NCBI GenBank assembly: GCA_004000155.1
Contig: RCSS01000089.1
Coordinates: 1-46,115 of the forward strand
Reading direction: 5' to 3'
Source: Tubulinosema ratisbonensis
Taxonomy: Eukaryota; Microsporidia; Tubulinosematidae
DNA: 46,115 nt
Positions 20,083 through 30,442 of the stretch are shown piece by piece; position 1 is the first letter of the stretch, and every line of letters begins with the position of its first letter. Under the pieces are notes generated by a model, which ran no database searches, was not told the origin of the DNA, and saw only the letters and a program-made list of their open reading frames with translations. The translations under genes were made by a program, and so were the position numbers.

Positions 20083-21639
20083 ATGTTATATTTTTTTAAA
20101 CTGTTTTACTTTACAAGCAAAAGAAAAAGATATGATACTGAAGCTGATTTTAGTTCAGAAACCCTACAATTACATAATAGCAGAGAAGTTGAAACCGCAC
20201 AAACACTTTTATGTTTAAGTAAACAACAAAGTCAAAATAAAAACACAGATATTATAAGACCCGAAATACTTTTATCTGATAGTAATTTAAAATTTTTTGA
20301 AGAACTAAGAAGGTCATATGTTAATAATAAAAATAAGAATTATGTTATAAAATATAAAAGATTCAAATCTAATAAAGAGTATAACATATTCCTACTTGAA
20401 TATAATCTTTTGAATGAAAGATCAACTAAAAGATGGATCATTAAAAAGAAATTGAATGAAATAATTAAAAAAAGAAATCTTTATAGAAAACAAATAAGAG
20501 AATCTAATAACAACAAATCTAACATATTTGATTTTCATAAATGGAAGAATTTGAATTTTGATAAAATAGAAGCTAATTTCGAAAATAAGCCATATTTTTC
20601 TTTGAATTATCTTTTAAATTCAGTTTGCGATCCAGAAAGATACTTTAATCATGCTTTAATAGAACAAAAATTAGATTTTGAGCCATCAAAAATCACTAAT
20701 TTCTTGAAAGATAGAATTTATGATTTTGAATATGATTACTTTTTACGGGAAGAATATAAAAAATATTCAAAAACATTTATAAATCCTTTAAATTGTGTAA
20801 AAGAAAACTATATATTTCTACAAAATAAACTAAAAAAATCTTATATTAATTCTAATAAAGATACAAAAATTTTGTTAAAATATTTATATCCCTATTATTC
20901 TTCTAATCAATATAATTATATGACATACAGAATTTATATGTCTGAGTTTATAAAATTTTGTTTAGAAGACTATTTAAAATTTGAAAAATTTCCATTTTTA
21001 AAATTTTTATTCCCAGAATTCGACATAATTTTAAAATTTTTAAAAACTCCTAGAAAGCTAAATTTCTTAAAAAGAACATTTTACTTTTTTACAATCTTTC
21101 ATCTAAAATATTGTTTTTTTAAAGATATGATTGTGTATGAAATAGAAAACGAAATTAATAAATTCAATAAAATTAATATTATGAACTGTGAATGTCTTCT
21201 GTATTTAATACTAAGCACAAAGGTGTCTCTTCAGTTCTTGTTTTTAAATTGTTATTTTTATGATGCAACTATTCTACATAATTATATTTTTAGTACTTAC
21301 ACGCTATTTATTCAATTGAATAATCCAAATACACAATATAATTTTGACTTGTATTTCATATTAAATTTTCAACATTTTCATAAAAAAACAGCTTCTTTTT
21401 TTTATGATACAATCACTCCAAATCAGGTAACTTCAGTTATTTGCCGAAATACCATAGTAATAAAACAATATATCAGTGAAGAACAAATAAATAATATATT
21501 TAATCCGATAACAAATTATAAAAATCTGATTAAAAAATTAGATGATAACATCAACTTGGATACCATTACAAATCAATCAGAATTAGAAAAGCTATTTCAA
21601 ACAAAGCTGGTATCTGCATTTTATAAAGAATTCTATTGA
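20083..21639 (+). CDS. Paralog family member C, unknown function
   Basis: This 518-aa protein is a more distant paralog of the genes at 11478 and 13880, about 4.7 kb beyond member B. The ATG at 20083 is preferred to the upstream in-frame TTG at 20050 because a CCC motif sits just before it and because the protein then aligns with its paralogs: a short hydrophobic N-terminus (about 2-11), SKRKR (12-16), EVETAQTLLCLS (35-46), FHKWKNLNF (151-159) and YFSLNY. The second half keeps KFEKFPFLKFLFPEFDIIL and IFHLKYCFFKDMI. An extra Lys/Arg/Asn-rich region occupies about 70-145 in place of the Ser/Asn linkers of A and B. The biochemical function is unknown. Confidence 0.8.
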   Translation: MLYFFKLFYFTSKRKRYDTEADFSSETLQLHNSREVETAQTLLCLSKQQSQNKNTDIIRPEILLSDSNLKFFEELRRSYVNNKNKNYVIKYKRFKSNKEYNIFLLEYNLLNERSTKRWIIKKKLNEIIKKRNLYRKQIRESNNNKSNIFDFHKWKNLNFDKIEANFENKPYFSLNYLLNSVCDPERYFNHALIEQKLDFEPSKITNFLKDRIYDFEYDYFLREEYKKYSKTFINPLNCVKENYIFLQNKLKKSYINSNKDTKILLKYLYPYYSSNQYNYMTYRIYMSEFIKFCLEDYLKFEKFPFLKFLFPEFDIILKFLKTPRKLNFLKRTFYFFTIFHLKYCFFKDMIVYEIENEINKFNKINIMNCECLLYLILSTKVSLQFLFLNCYFYDATILHNYIFSTYTLFIQLNNPNTQYNFDLYFILNFQHFHKKTASFFYDTITPNQVTSVICRNTIVIKQYISEEQINNIFNPITNYKNLIKKLDDNINLDTITNQSELEKLFQTKLVSAFYKEFY

Positions 21640-21767
21640 TAATAATGCAATCGATAGCGAAACTATATTTTTAAAGTATTTAAATTAAAATTATAATAAA
21701 TTTTATTCGATTATATTTTAAATCAAACTAATGTTAAAGATTTTAGCATAAATTATTTAATAACCAA

Positions 21768-21972
21768 TGCTTGCAAGTCAAGGTAGACTTAGGTAACCAA
21801 AATAATGCACGAGGTGAGGTTTGGCGGTTAAAAGGCTCGCAGTATTTTGATCTATACCTAATTATGTCAAAACAAATTTTACCGTATGTTTCTTTTAACT
21901 AGATAGTATACTTTATATAAAAGATAAAACGGAAAAATCTTCGCACGTATTTTCCTAGCCAACAAAAAAAAA
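21768..21972 (+). repeat. Dispersed A-tailed repeat, copy 5 (long, diverged)
   Basis: This is a diverged long copy, running from TGCTTGCAAGTCAAGG through GGCTCGCAGTATTTTG and TTTTACCGTATGTTTC to TTTTCCTAGCCAACA and the A-run. With copy 1 it defines the outer 5' part of the element. The internal hairpin arms are partly decayed, which suggests an older insertion. No clear target duplication is seen. It lies about 130 bp downstream of paralog C. Confidence 0.75.
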
Positions 21973-22601
21973 TAAATAATTAATTAATATTTTATGATGT
22001 ATCCCAATTTATCTTTTAGTTATTGTTTATTTTGGTTTGATTTTTATTGATAAAATTATAAAAGAATTGTCAATCTTTAAATTCTTGCTTGATCATAATT
22101 TAAAAAAAGCATTTGTTAAATTTATAATAGTTTTTTAAATAACTTTCTATTTTAAATTTAAACTCAAATTTTAGCACAAAAACAAATAGTAAAATTGATA
22201 TAAATAGAATGTTATATTATAAATATTCTTGTGATAAAAACAAGCAAAACAAAGTAGCCCTAGATGCTTAATAAGGTAAATAAGCTTGTTTTAACGTTAT
22301 TTGGCTTGTAGTACCATAAATAATATCTAAAAATATTTTAAGGTTCTTTTTTATTTCATTAACTCATATAATATTATACTACAGTTTAGGTTTTACATCC
22401 TTAAATTACATAAAATTCTATTCAAAATTTATTTGATTAAATAATAATTAAAATTCATAAATACTTTTTTAAAAAAATTAAATGATATTTTATTTCAATT
22501 TTAAAAAAAAAATTGAATTAATATTTAAAACAACAGGCATTTTACTTAAAAAAAGGATATTTTTTATAATTTAAAAAAAAAATATAAATCATCCAATCAA
22601 T
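21973..22601. other. Spacer between accessory and core regions
   Basis: There is no gene. This AT-rich stretch lies between the last accessory gene and the stop codon of SMC2. Confidence 0.45.
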
Positions 22602-25571
22602 TTATTTACTAACCTGTTTAACCACAGGCCTATTCTCCTCCAAAACAACCTTAAGCATCAAATCACCTTGTTTAGCCATTTCATCCCTCAAACTAACAAC
22701 CACAAACTGTGCCTTAATTTCTTTTTTTAACATTTCACCTATCTGTGAACAATACTTCACATCCAAAGCAGCATCAATCTCATCAAATATATAAAAAATA
22801 CTAGGGTTATAGCTCAGCGCAGTGAACAAATAACACAAGGCTATCAAACTTCTTTGACCACCACTCAAAGCATTGAGTGATACCTCTGTTTTATTTTGTA
22901 ATATTTTTAAGTTGTATGAATCATTTATTGATATTTCTAAATTAGGTAAGAAATATTGAATATATTTTGTTAAATTGGTATTTAAGTGAATTAATGCTTT
23001 TTTTTCTGCTTTACTGCTTGCTTCATTTAATTTTTCTAAAGTAGAACTTATTTTTATTTTGTCAATTTCTAATAAACTAATCTTTTTTTCTAATTCTTCT
23101 AAAATTTTTTCATTTTTTTCTAATAAATCAAAGTTTTTTGGATCTATTTTATATTTTTTAATGTCTTTTACTTTTTCATATTCTTTTAACAAATCATTTA
23201 ATTTTTCTGATAAATTTTCTACGTTAGGATAATTGAAATTTTTACTCATTCTTGAAAGAAGAATTTTTGATTTTTCTGGTGGTATTTTTAATTTTTCACA
23301 AAAATCTTTTATTTCTTCATTTGATTTTTTTACTTTTTCTTCTAAATTATCAATAAATTCGTGTGCTTCTTCGTAAATCTCATTAAATTTGTAAATTAAT
23401 TGGTTAATTTCTTTCTTTAACTCAAAATTACTTTTAATAACCTCTTTTCTGCACTCTTCTTGTTTAGAAATTTCATCACAAAAATTAATTTTTTCTTCTA
23501 ATTTTTCTAATTCAATTTCTAATTCTTCTTTTTTTACTTCAGCTAATTTTATTTTTTCTTCTAATTTTACTAATTTATTTTCTAATTCATTTAATTCTTT
23601 TTTTACTCTTTCATTTTTAACATACTTTTTATGTTCCACTAAAATTTCTTCTTCTAATTCTTTTTTTAATTTTTTAAATTCATTTACATTATTTTTTAAT
23701 TTTTTTATATTTTCGTATTCTTGTAAAAGTTTTACTTCTTTTATTAAATCAATTAATTTGTTAATTAAATTAAAATTTGTTAAGTAAAAAGTATTCTTTT
23801 CTAAAAAATTAANTAATTTTTCTAATAAAAAAATTCCTTTGACTGATGAATTAATTTTGTATTTTAAAATGTTTTCTAATGATTTTAATATTTTTTCTGA
23901 GTTATCAAAATTGTATTTTTCTAAAAAAGAAATATCTTCTAAATTTAAAAAATTTTCTACAAAATTAATTTTTGATTGGTCAAAATTACCTCCTACTGTC
24001 ATTGTTCCTTTAGGGTCATACACTGTACCATCCAATAATACAGCCATACACTTATTTTTATAACAAATTTCATTGGCCATTTCTTTATTATCTGCTAAGT
24101 AAATGTTATTAAAAATGTATTTCATTGCATTACTTACTTTACTATCAAAATTAATACAATCAATCAAACAAAGATGATTGGTTAATTTATTGGGGTAGGT
24201 TACTATTTTATTTAATGGAATGACTGTGATTGGTTGATCTAAATTTAGTAAATTAGAGCCTATTTTTTCATTCTCTACAATAACAAAAGATCCTTTATTT
24301 CCTAAAATAGATTGTATTGCCACTGAATATTTTTCTTCTTTTAAGGTAAAATTCTCACTTACTTTTCCAAATACTCCTTCTAAAATAGGATAATTTAAAT
24401 TACTTTTTAATTGGAAAATTAATTCTTTAATTTCATTTTTTCTTCTATAAATTTTCTCAAAATTTTTTATAAAATTTTCTTCTTCTTTTATTTTTTTAAT
24501 TTCAATTTCTTGTAAATCAAAATTATTTTTTTCTATTTTACAAATTAATTCTTTTAATAAATTAATAAAATTTTTGTCAAAATTATTTGTATTTTTTTCA
24601 GAATAATTTTCTAAGCTTAATTTTACATTTGTAAGTAATTCAATTAAATTATCAGTCTTCTCAGAATATTTGTTCATTTCTTTAGAAAATAAAGTATTGT
24701 ACTTTTCTTGTAATTTTAAATAATTATCAGGTATCTTTGTTAATTTACTTATTTCTTCTTTATTTTTTAAAAATTCCTCTTTCATTTCTTCTAAATTTAA
24801 TTTATAAATTAATTGGTTAATTTCTTCTTTTCTTTTTAGTAAATCAAATTTATTTTCTGTCTCAATTTTCTTTTCTTCTTTTATTAATTTAATTTTTAAT
24901 TTAATTTTTTCTTTAATTTCTTTTAATTCTTTTTTATAATTTATTTTTTTTAATTCTTGTATTTTATTTTGTATTTCTTTCTTTTTTTGTAAATTTAAAT
25001 GATTTTCTCTGAATTGCTTTAATTTGTAAAAAAAAGGAGAAATTGTTTCATTAATTTTCTTTTTGTTTAATAACANAGANNTTTCTTTTTCTTCTAATTT
25101 TATCATTGCTTTACAAGCCCTTTCTTCATAAAATTTGACACCTGCCATTTGTTTTACAAAATCACATAATTGTTGCTTGGTCATAGACACTAACTTAGTA
25201 ACAGCACCTTGCTGGATAGAATAGAAAGAAGTTTCTGATAAATTGAGCTCAGCCAAGTGTTTCATGTAAGTTTGGGTTGTCACAGTTGAATCATTTATTT
25301 TAAATTTATTTACCTTGGTATTTTTATCATAAATTCTTGTTACACTTGTTTTATTGCTGAATTTAAGGGTAACTGATGCACTTTTACAAGTATTATTTAC
25401 TAATTCTGAAGGAGAGTCAGTGCCATTTAATGCAAATAATATTGCACTAATGATTGATGATTTTCCTGAACCATTACTACCTGTTATTGTTGTTAAGTGT
25501 GGGCTAAACTGGATTCTTAAAGAGGATGGGTATGCTTTGAATCCTGTGAGTGATAGTTCTTTTAAATGCAT
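22602..25571 (-). CDS. SMC2: SMC2, condensin ATPase subunit
   Basis: This 989-aa SMC protein is part of the condensin complex, which compacts chromosomes in the nucleus. The N-terminal head carries Walker A GSNGSGKSS (31-39) after GFKAYPSS. Long coiled coils flank a hinge at about 395-530 containing TVIPLNKI and VYDPKGTMTVGG. The C-terminal head has the ABC signature LSGGQRS (902-908) and Walker B IFYIFDE (925-931). The hinge phrase (IPLNKI, DPxGTxxGG) and the FVVVSLRDEM ending match SMC2 rather than SMC1, SMC3 or SMC4. It is about 180 residues shorter than yeast or human SMC2, mostly in the coiled coils. Unresolved bases at 25077, 25080-25081 and 23813 each leave one unknown residue. It is divergent from RPN1, 0.87 kb away. 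Confidence 0.95.
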   Translation of the reverse strand: MHLKELSLTGFKAYPSSLRIQFSPHLTTITGSNGSGKSSIISAILFALNGTDSPSELVNNTCKSASVTLKFSNKTSVTRIYDKNTKVNKFKINDSTVTTQTYMKHLAELNLSETSFYSIQQGAVTKLVSMTKQQLCDFVKQMAGVKFYEERACKAMIKLEEKEXSXLLNKKKINETISPFFYKLKQFRENHLNLQKKKEIQNKIQELKKINYKKELKEIKEKIKLKIKLIKEEKKIETENKFDLLKRKEEINQLIYKLNLEEMKEEFLKNKEEISKLTKIPDNYLKLQEKYNTLFSKEMNKYSEKTDNLIELLTNVKLSLENYSEKNTNNFDKNFINLLKELICKIEKNNFDLQEIEIKKIKEEENFIKNFEKIYRRKNEIKELIFQLKSNLNYPILEGVFGKVSENFTLKEEKYSVAIQSILGNKGSFVIVENEKIGSNLLNLDQPITVIPLNKIVTYPNKLTNHLCLIDCINFDSKVSNAMKYIFNNIYLADNKEMANEICYKNKCMAVLLDGTVYDPKGTMTVGGNFDQSKINFVENFLNLEDISFLEKYNFDNSEKILKSLENILKYKINSSVKGIFLLEKLXNFLEKNTFYLTNFNLINKLIDLIKEVKLLQEYENIKKLKNNVNEFKKLKKELEEEILVEHKKYVKNERVKKELNELENKLVKLEEKIKLAEVKKEELEIELEKLEEKINFCDEISKQEECRKEVIKSNFELKKEINQLIYKFNEIYEEAHEFIDNLEEKVKKSNEEIKDFCEKLKIPPEKSKILLSRMSKNFNYPNVENLSEKLNDLLKEYEKVKDIKKYKIDPKNFDLLEKNEKILEELEKKISLLEIDKIKISSTLEKLNEASSKAEKKALIHLNTNLTKYIQYFLPNLEISINDSYNLKILQNKTEVSLNALSGGQRSLIALCYLFTALSYNPSIFYIFDEIDAALDVKYCSQIGEMLKKEIKAQFVVVSLRDEMAKQGDLMLKVVLEENRPVVKQVSK

Positions 25572-26439
25572 AAATTAAGGATTTTTTTTAAATTAAATTA
25601 AAATTNTGACTGATTATAAAAGATAGACTTTTTTTACAACCTAAAACTTCTTTACATGAGCTATTAATAATTTTTTTACTCTTAAGACTTGCCGACAAAT
25701 AAACTACTACTATGCTTAATTTCATCAAAAATAAATTAACTGATTTGTTAAATTTTTACTCAAAATACCTAGAACTTAATTTAAAGTAGGTAGAAAGTAA
25801 AGATTTGTAAGTATAAAAGAAACATTCATCACAAAAAAAAGAAAATATTTTGAGAAAAAGCATATCTTGAAATTTGGATGGTTTTGAGTATTAAGAAAAT
25901 TGTTATTAAAGATAGAATACAGACGAGATGAAATCTTCTACTAATTTAAAAATAATTATATCATTCTTGCACTATGAATTACTATGCTTAAAGAAATAAA
26001 TTTATCAGAAAATTATAATTTAAGTTATGTAAATGTAAATTTATACATTGAATTATTTTTTCAAATTAGAAGAAAATAAATAAAATATTAATAAACAAGA
26101 TTAAAAATTTTTTGACAAATCAAAAAATGATCTCAAAAAAAGAGAGATAAAATTTATTTATTTAGTCATTTACCTGAATTTAATAATGAGATTTCTGGGC
26201 AAGAAATCGTTGTGTTTATTTATTAAATGTATAAAAAGCAATATTAAATAATAAATTGATATTCTTTTTATCTTTATTATTTATTTGCTTTATACTTTAA
26301 AATATAATACTTTTTATATTCTAATATTTAACTTTAATTTTACTTTTAAAACATTATTTTTTAATTTTTGAAAAATAAAAATTATTTTTTTATTTAATAT
26401 TTTTTTATTAAATTAGGTTTATTTGTTTTATTTTTTTAA
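25572..26439. promoter_or_regulatory. Divergent intergenic region SMC2/RPN1
   Basis: These 0.87 kb separate two divergently transcribed core genes and must hold both promoters. Apart from the CCCC motif at the RPN1 start I see no distinct element. No small gene is supported. One N lies at 25606. Confidence 0.4.
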
Positions 26440-26443
26440 CCCC
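26440..26443 (+). promoter_or_regulatory. CCCC motif abutting the RPN1 start
   Basis: AACCCC directly precedes the ATG at 26444. The open frame extends upstream to a TTG at 26423, but that stretch would translate the motif itself, so 26444 is the better start. Confidence 0.65.
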
Positions 26444-28888
26444 ATGGAATCGAACAAAGACATAGAATTAATTTTAGTAAGATTGACTGATGACTCAGAA
26501 GAGATTCAAAAATCAGCTCTAGAAATGTTATTAGAAATAGTAAAAGGAGTAAACACACTGAACACCACTTCTGCCAACAACTATGATTACATTGAGAATA
26601 ACAAATATAGATTAGAACAAATATATGATTCATTGAAGGGAGATAATAAAAGAATGATAGCTGATATTTTGTCAATGATTTTTGTATTTTCTAATGGAAA
26701 TCTTTCATTGCATTACAGGTTAAAAGGAAATATTCTTAGTTTAGAAACCTTTGGTCATTTATACGTTAAAAAACTTTTAGGGAATATTGTTAATTTGAAT
26801 TCTTTAGGAGAAGAGATTGTAAAGATTGTTGATGATTGTATTTCTTTTTTGTTTAATCATAATTTGGAATGCGATGCAATTGATTTCTCTTATGAATTAA
26901 ATCTAACAAATTTAATACTTAAATACACAGATTTACACAATTATGAGAGAGTATTTTTATATTTGAATGATTTAAAAAAGTATGATGAGAAAATAGAAGA
27001 TTTAATTTTAGAAATTTCTCTAAAATTGAAGGATTACCCTTCTGCTTTGATTTTCTGTTTGAGAAAAAAGCTGAACATTGAAGAATTAATAAACAAAGTA
27101 GAAAAAGTAGAAGAGAAAATACAATTAGCTTTTATGTTGGGAAGAATGAATTTACCACTCCCTTATAAACAAGAATATACTCAATTTTTAAAGAAGAATT
27201 TCTCTTTGTTTTCTATTTCTAGCAATTATCATTTAGAATCTTTTTTTGAGTATTTGATTGATGATTTACAAATTAAAAAACCAAGAAAACCTTTAGAATT
27301 TTTGAAAGGTAACCCTTTTTTGAAGGGGGACAGAGATTTTTCTCAGAAATATTTAAGTAATCTTTGCATTGCCAATGCTTTTGTTCATTTAGGCTTTGGA
27401 GAGGATGGTATTTTTTTAAACAAAGATTCAAACGAGTTTTATGCTGATTTATCAACCGTTGATGAAACTTATAAATCAGAACTTCTTTCTTTGTATTCTT
27501 CTTATGGTGCCATTAATTATTTTTCGCAGAAAAATACAATTGATCAATTGAATGAATTTATTTTCTCTGATTTTTCAGTAAAAAGAACCAGTGCTCTTTT
27601 AGGATTAGCTATTTCTAGTACAAAAGTATTTGACAATAATCATACTTGCTTAGCTTTTTTCAGAGAAAATATGGCTGTAGAGTGCCAATATCAACAAGTA
27701 GCCTCTCTTTTAGGTTTGCAAATGATTTATTCTGCTTCGCAATATGAAAAAGTTAAACCAATCTTTTTAGAAATGTGTTATTCTTCCATACCTGATGTGG
27801 CTTGTTTCTCAGCATTTTGTTTAGGAAGTGTATTTTGTGGCTCTGGTGATTTAGAAATCTCATCTGTGATGCTTCAAGTGGTATCAGATAGTAAAAATCA
27901 GTCATCTCCTTTCTTTAATTTAGTAATTTTAGGATTAGGATTGCTATTTTTTAAGAATACAAATTATTCTTCTTTCTTTGAAACTTTAAGAAATTTTGAA
28001 GAATTTTTTCCACACTGCTATATTTTAATTAAAAGCTTAGCTCATTTTGGGAGTGGTGATGTTGAATTAATAGGAGAAATTTTTGGTGAGTTTTTTGAAG
28101 AAGAGAATCCTCAACAAAGGAATGTTACTCTCAGGGTATTTTCTGTTTTTGCAGTTGCACTTCTTTCCTCGGGTGATGAATTATTTTCTAAGATGGCAAT
28201 GAGAATTTTAAGTTCTACTTCCATTTTAGATGATGATTATGTGAAAAGTACAACTGCCATTTGTATGGCAATGCTCTCTCCTTCCAATCCTCANTTAGAA
28301 TTAGTTGACTTATTAACCAAATTTTCTAGCTCTGCAGATACAAAAGTGATTATTAACAGTGTTATTGGATTAGGGATAGTTGGTGCAGGTACGAATAATA
28401 CAAGGGTTAGTGAAATTTTAGAAAGAACTTATGGGTTTAACATTAAAGGATCTAAGATAACCAATGCTATAATTTTAGCACAAGGATTACTTCATTTAGG
28501 CAAAGGAACAATGTCTCTTTCTCCATATATTTACCATAAAAATCATTTAATTCCGAAAAACTTTATTGGTTTACTCACAGCCTCATTTTTACTCCTTGAC
28601 CCTGAAAATTCCCCAATCACAAACAAATATCCTTTTTTAAATTATCTTTTTGTGCAAAGTAGTTCTTTAAAACAAGTTATCTGTGTTGATAAAGAGATTG
28701 AATATGTTAAGAGTATTTTAAGGATAGGTAATCCAATTAATTTAGTAGGAGTGGTAGGTAAACCTAAGAAAATAGCTTCTATACAGACACATCAATCACC
28801 AATCATTGTTCAAGAGAATGAGATGGTTGAGTGTGTTGATAAAGGATTTACAAGGTTTATTGAGGATGTTGTTCTTTTAGATGAATAA
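26444..28888 (+). CDS. RPN1: 26S proteasome regulatory subunit Rpn1
   Basis: This 814-aa protein is the non-ATPase base subunit Rpn1 (PSMD2), a scaffold of proteasome/cyclosome helical repeats that binds ubiquitin, shuttle factors and Ubp6 on the 19S particle. The C-terminal half is clearest: a SPSNP-to-LVDLLTKFSSSADTKV stretch, then GLGIVGAGTNNTR, AQGLLHLGKGTMSLSPY and GKPKKIASIQTHQSPI, each with close counterparts in yeast and human Rpn1. PC repeats start near residue 380. It is about 180 residues shorter than yeast Rpn1 (993 aa), and the usual acidic or charged insertions are missing. The N at 28294 leaves one unknown residue. It stands divergent from SMC2. Confidence 0.93.
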   Translation: MESNKDIELILVRLTDDSEEIQKSALEMLLEIVKGVNTLNTTSANNYDYIENNKYRLEQIYDSLKGDNKRMIADILSMIFVFSNGNLSLHYRLKGNILSLETFGHLYVKKLLGNIVNLNSLGEEIVKIVDDCISFLFNHNLECDAIDFSYELNLTNLILKYTDLHNYERVFLYLNDLKKYDEKIEDLILEISLKLKDYPSALIFCLRKKLNIEELINKVEKVEEKIQLAFMLGRMNLPLPYKQEYTQFLKKNFSLFSISSNYHLESFFEYLIDDLQIKKPRKPLEFLKGNPFLKGDRDFSQKYLSNLCIANAFVHLGFGEDGIFLNKDSNEFYADLSTVDETYKSELLSLYSSYGAINYFSQKNTIDQLNEFIFSDFSVKRTSALLGLAISSTKVFDNNHTCLAFFRENMAVECQYQQVASLLGLQMIYSASQYEKVKPIFLEMCYSSIPDVACFSAFCLGSVFCGSGDLEISSVMLQVVSDSKNQSSPFFNLVILGLGLLFFKNTNYSSFFETLRNFEEFFPHCYILIKSLAHFGSGDVELIGEIFGEFFEEENPQQRNVTLRVFSVFAVALLSSGDELFSKMAMRILSSTSILDDDYVKSTTAICMAMLSPSNPXLELVDLLTKFSSSADTKVIINSVIGLGIVGAGTNNTRVSEILERTYGFNIKGSKITNAIILAQGLLHLGKGTMSLSPYIYHKNHLIPKNFIGLLTASFLLLDPENSPITNKYPFLNYLFVQSSSLKQVICVDKEIEYVKSILRIGNPINLVGVVGKPKKIASIQTHQSPIIVQENEMVECVDKGFTRFIEDVVLLDE

Positions 28889-29595
28889 ATGAACAAAAAT
28901 ATATTTTTTTACTAACCCTGATTTTATAAAAAAAATGATATTAGGATTGTTNAAAGTAAAACAATCTTTACTATTATTACTTTAATATTGTAATTATCTA
29001 TTTAAAAATTAATTACCTTAAAAAAATAATATATTTAAAAAAATAATTTAGAAAAGAAAAAAAGATTTTAAATAAGAAAACAATATAAATTTTAATAAAT
29101 TATTAAAAGAAATTTTTATTAAATAATTTGTAAAAATTGAACAAAAACATAGTTTATTTATCAGTATAGTAAAATATTACATCTCAGTAAAAAGAAAAAT
29201 TTATAAAAAAGTAAATAATTTTTATTTATGCATTTCTGATAAATCAAATAAACTAATTTTTTAAAAGTTTAAAAAGAATAATGATTTAATTATAAAAAAA
29301 AATTTATGAGATTCATTAATAAATAAAAAAATAATTTTATTTATAAAATTATCTTTTGACATAAAAAATTAGTTAAAAAAATTTAATAAAAAAATAGAAA
29401 GATTCTTTTGATTAAATTTACAATTTTAATCTAAATAGAATATTTCATTATATTGTTTTGATATTTAATTTAAAAAGGTTTTTGGTTTAAAGAATATTTC
29501 TTGAAATAAAAGTAATTACTTTCATTAATAATAAGTTTATTAAAAAGAGGGGTTGTGGTATATTTCAAATTACACTTATTTATAAAATACAAATC
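28889..29595. other. AT-rich spacer downstream of RPN1
   Basis: I see no gene. The sequence is low-complexity AT up to the repeat copy at 29.6 kb. One N lies at 28951. Confidence 0.45.
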
Positions 29596-29789
29596 CATTA
29601 TTGATATTTTTTTTGTTGCCTAAGGATAGGAAATCCATACGAAGATCTTTTTGCTATACCTTCTTTATAAGAATATTTATACCTAGACGATGGAAACATA
29701 CGGTAAAATATGTTTCCCATACTTAGGTATAGCTCAAGATACTGCGAGCCTTTCCCCGCTAAAACCCACCCCGTGCATTATTGATATTT
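29596..29789 (-). repeat. Dispersed A-tailed repeat, copy 6, with 14-bp target duplication
   Basis: This is the best-preserved copy, about 29610-29775 (166 bp). Perfect 14-bp direct repeats CATTATTGATATTT flank it at 29596-29609 and 29776-29789. It reads from the T-run through GTTGCCTAAGGATAGGAAAT to AAAACCCACCCCGTG, and is about 95% identical by eye to the matching part of copy 1. The intact duplication and high similarity point to a recent insertion. It sits alone in the RPN1-RING spacer. Confidence 0.92.
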
Positions 29790-30404
29790 GCCTTGAACTT
29801 TAAATAAAAAGAAAGCTTTCTAAATAATATTTTTTATTCTATTATTATTATTATTTATTTTATAGTTCTCATCTTTTACGTGTACTTTTTTAATAAGTTA
29901 TTATTTTGATTATAAAACAATAAGTAAAAATAGTTATTTTGTTTATAAACTATGTTTATTTAAATTACTAAAAAATATATGTGATAATCTCATTAATACA
30001 ACAAAAATATTTATATTAAATTCTATAATCACAATTAATAAACAAAAGAATTTTTTTCTTAGTAATTTTATAAATTACTATTTATAAAATATATGTGTCA
30101 TTCATTACAAAAGAAAATAGAAAAATTTATTAATTTTATTTATCATTTTTAATTATAATATCTTATAAAATTAATAGTTAGATTTTTTTCTTTTTTTTAA
30201 AAATATAATAATTTAAAATAAAAAAGATTAATAAATTTATAAATTAAAAATTAAATATTTATAATAAATCAAGAACATTTTAAAATATTTAATAANTTTT
30301 TTAAATAAATTATTAATTTATGATATGATTTAAGTTAACCAATCAAATGAATTAATTTACCAAATTTATATAAAAAATATGATTGGTTCTTTTGACCAAA
30401 CCAA
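29790..30404. other. AT-rich spacer upstream of the RING gene
   Basis: There is no gene. The sequence is AT-rich with one N at 30296. Confidence 0.4.
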
Positions 30405-30425
30405 TCCCTTTTTAAAAATAATCCC
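30405..30425 (+). promoter_or_regulatory. Repeated TCCCTTTT motif upstream of the RING gene
   Basis: AATCCCTTTT occurs twice, with its CCC at 30405-30407 and at 30423-30425, ending about 18 bp before the ATG. It resembles the CCC-type signals seen at other starts here, but is more distant and duplicated. Confidence 0.4.
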
Positions 30426-30442
30426 TTTTATAAAAAAAAGAA

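Noticed and set aside
22602..25571. SMC gene as cohesin SMC3
   Set aside because: The head resembles several SMCs, but the hinge DPKGTMTVGG and the FVVVSLRDEM ending match SMC2.
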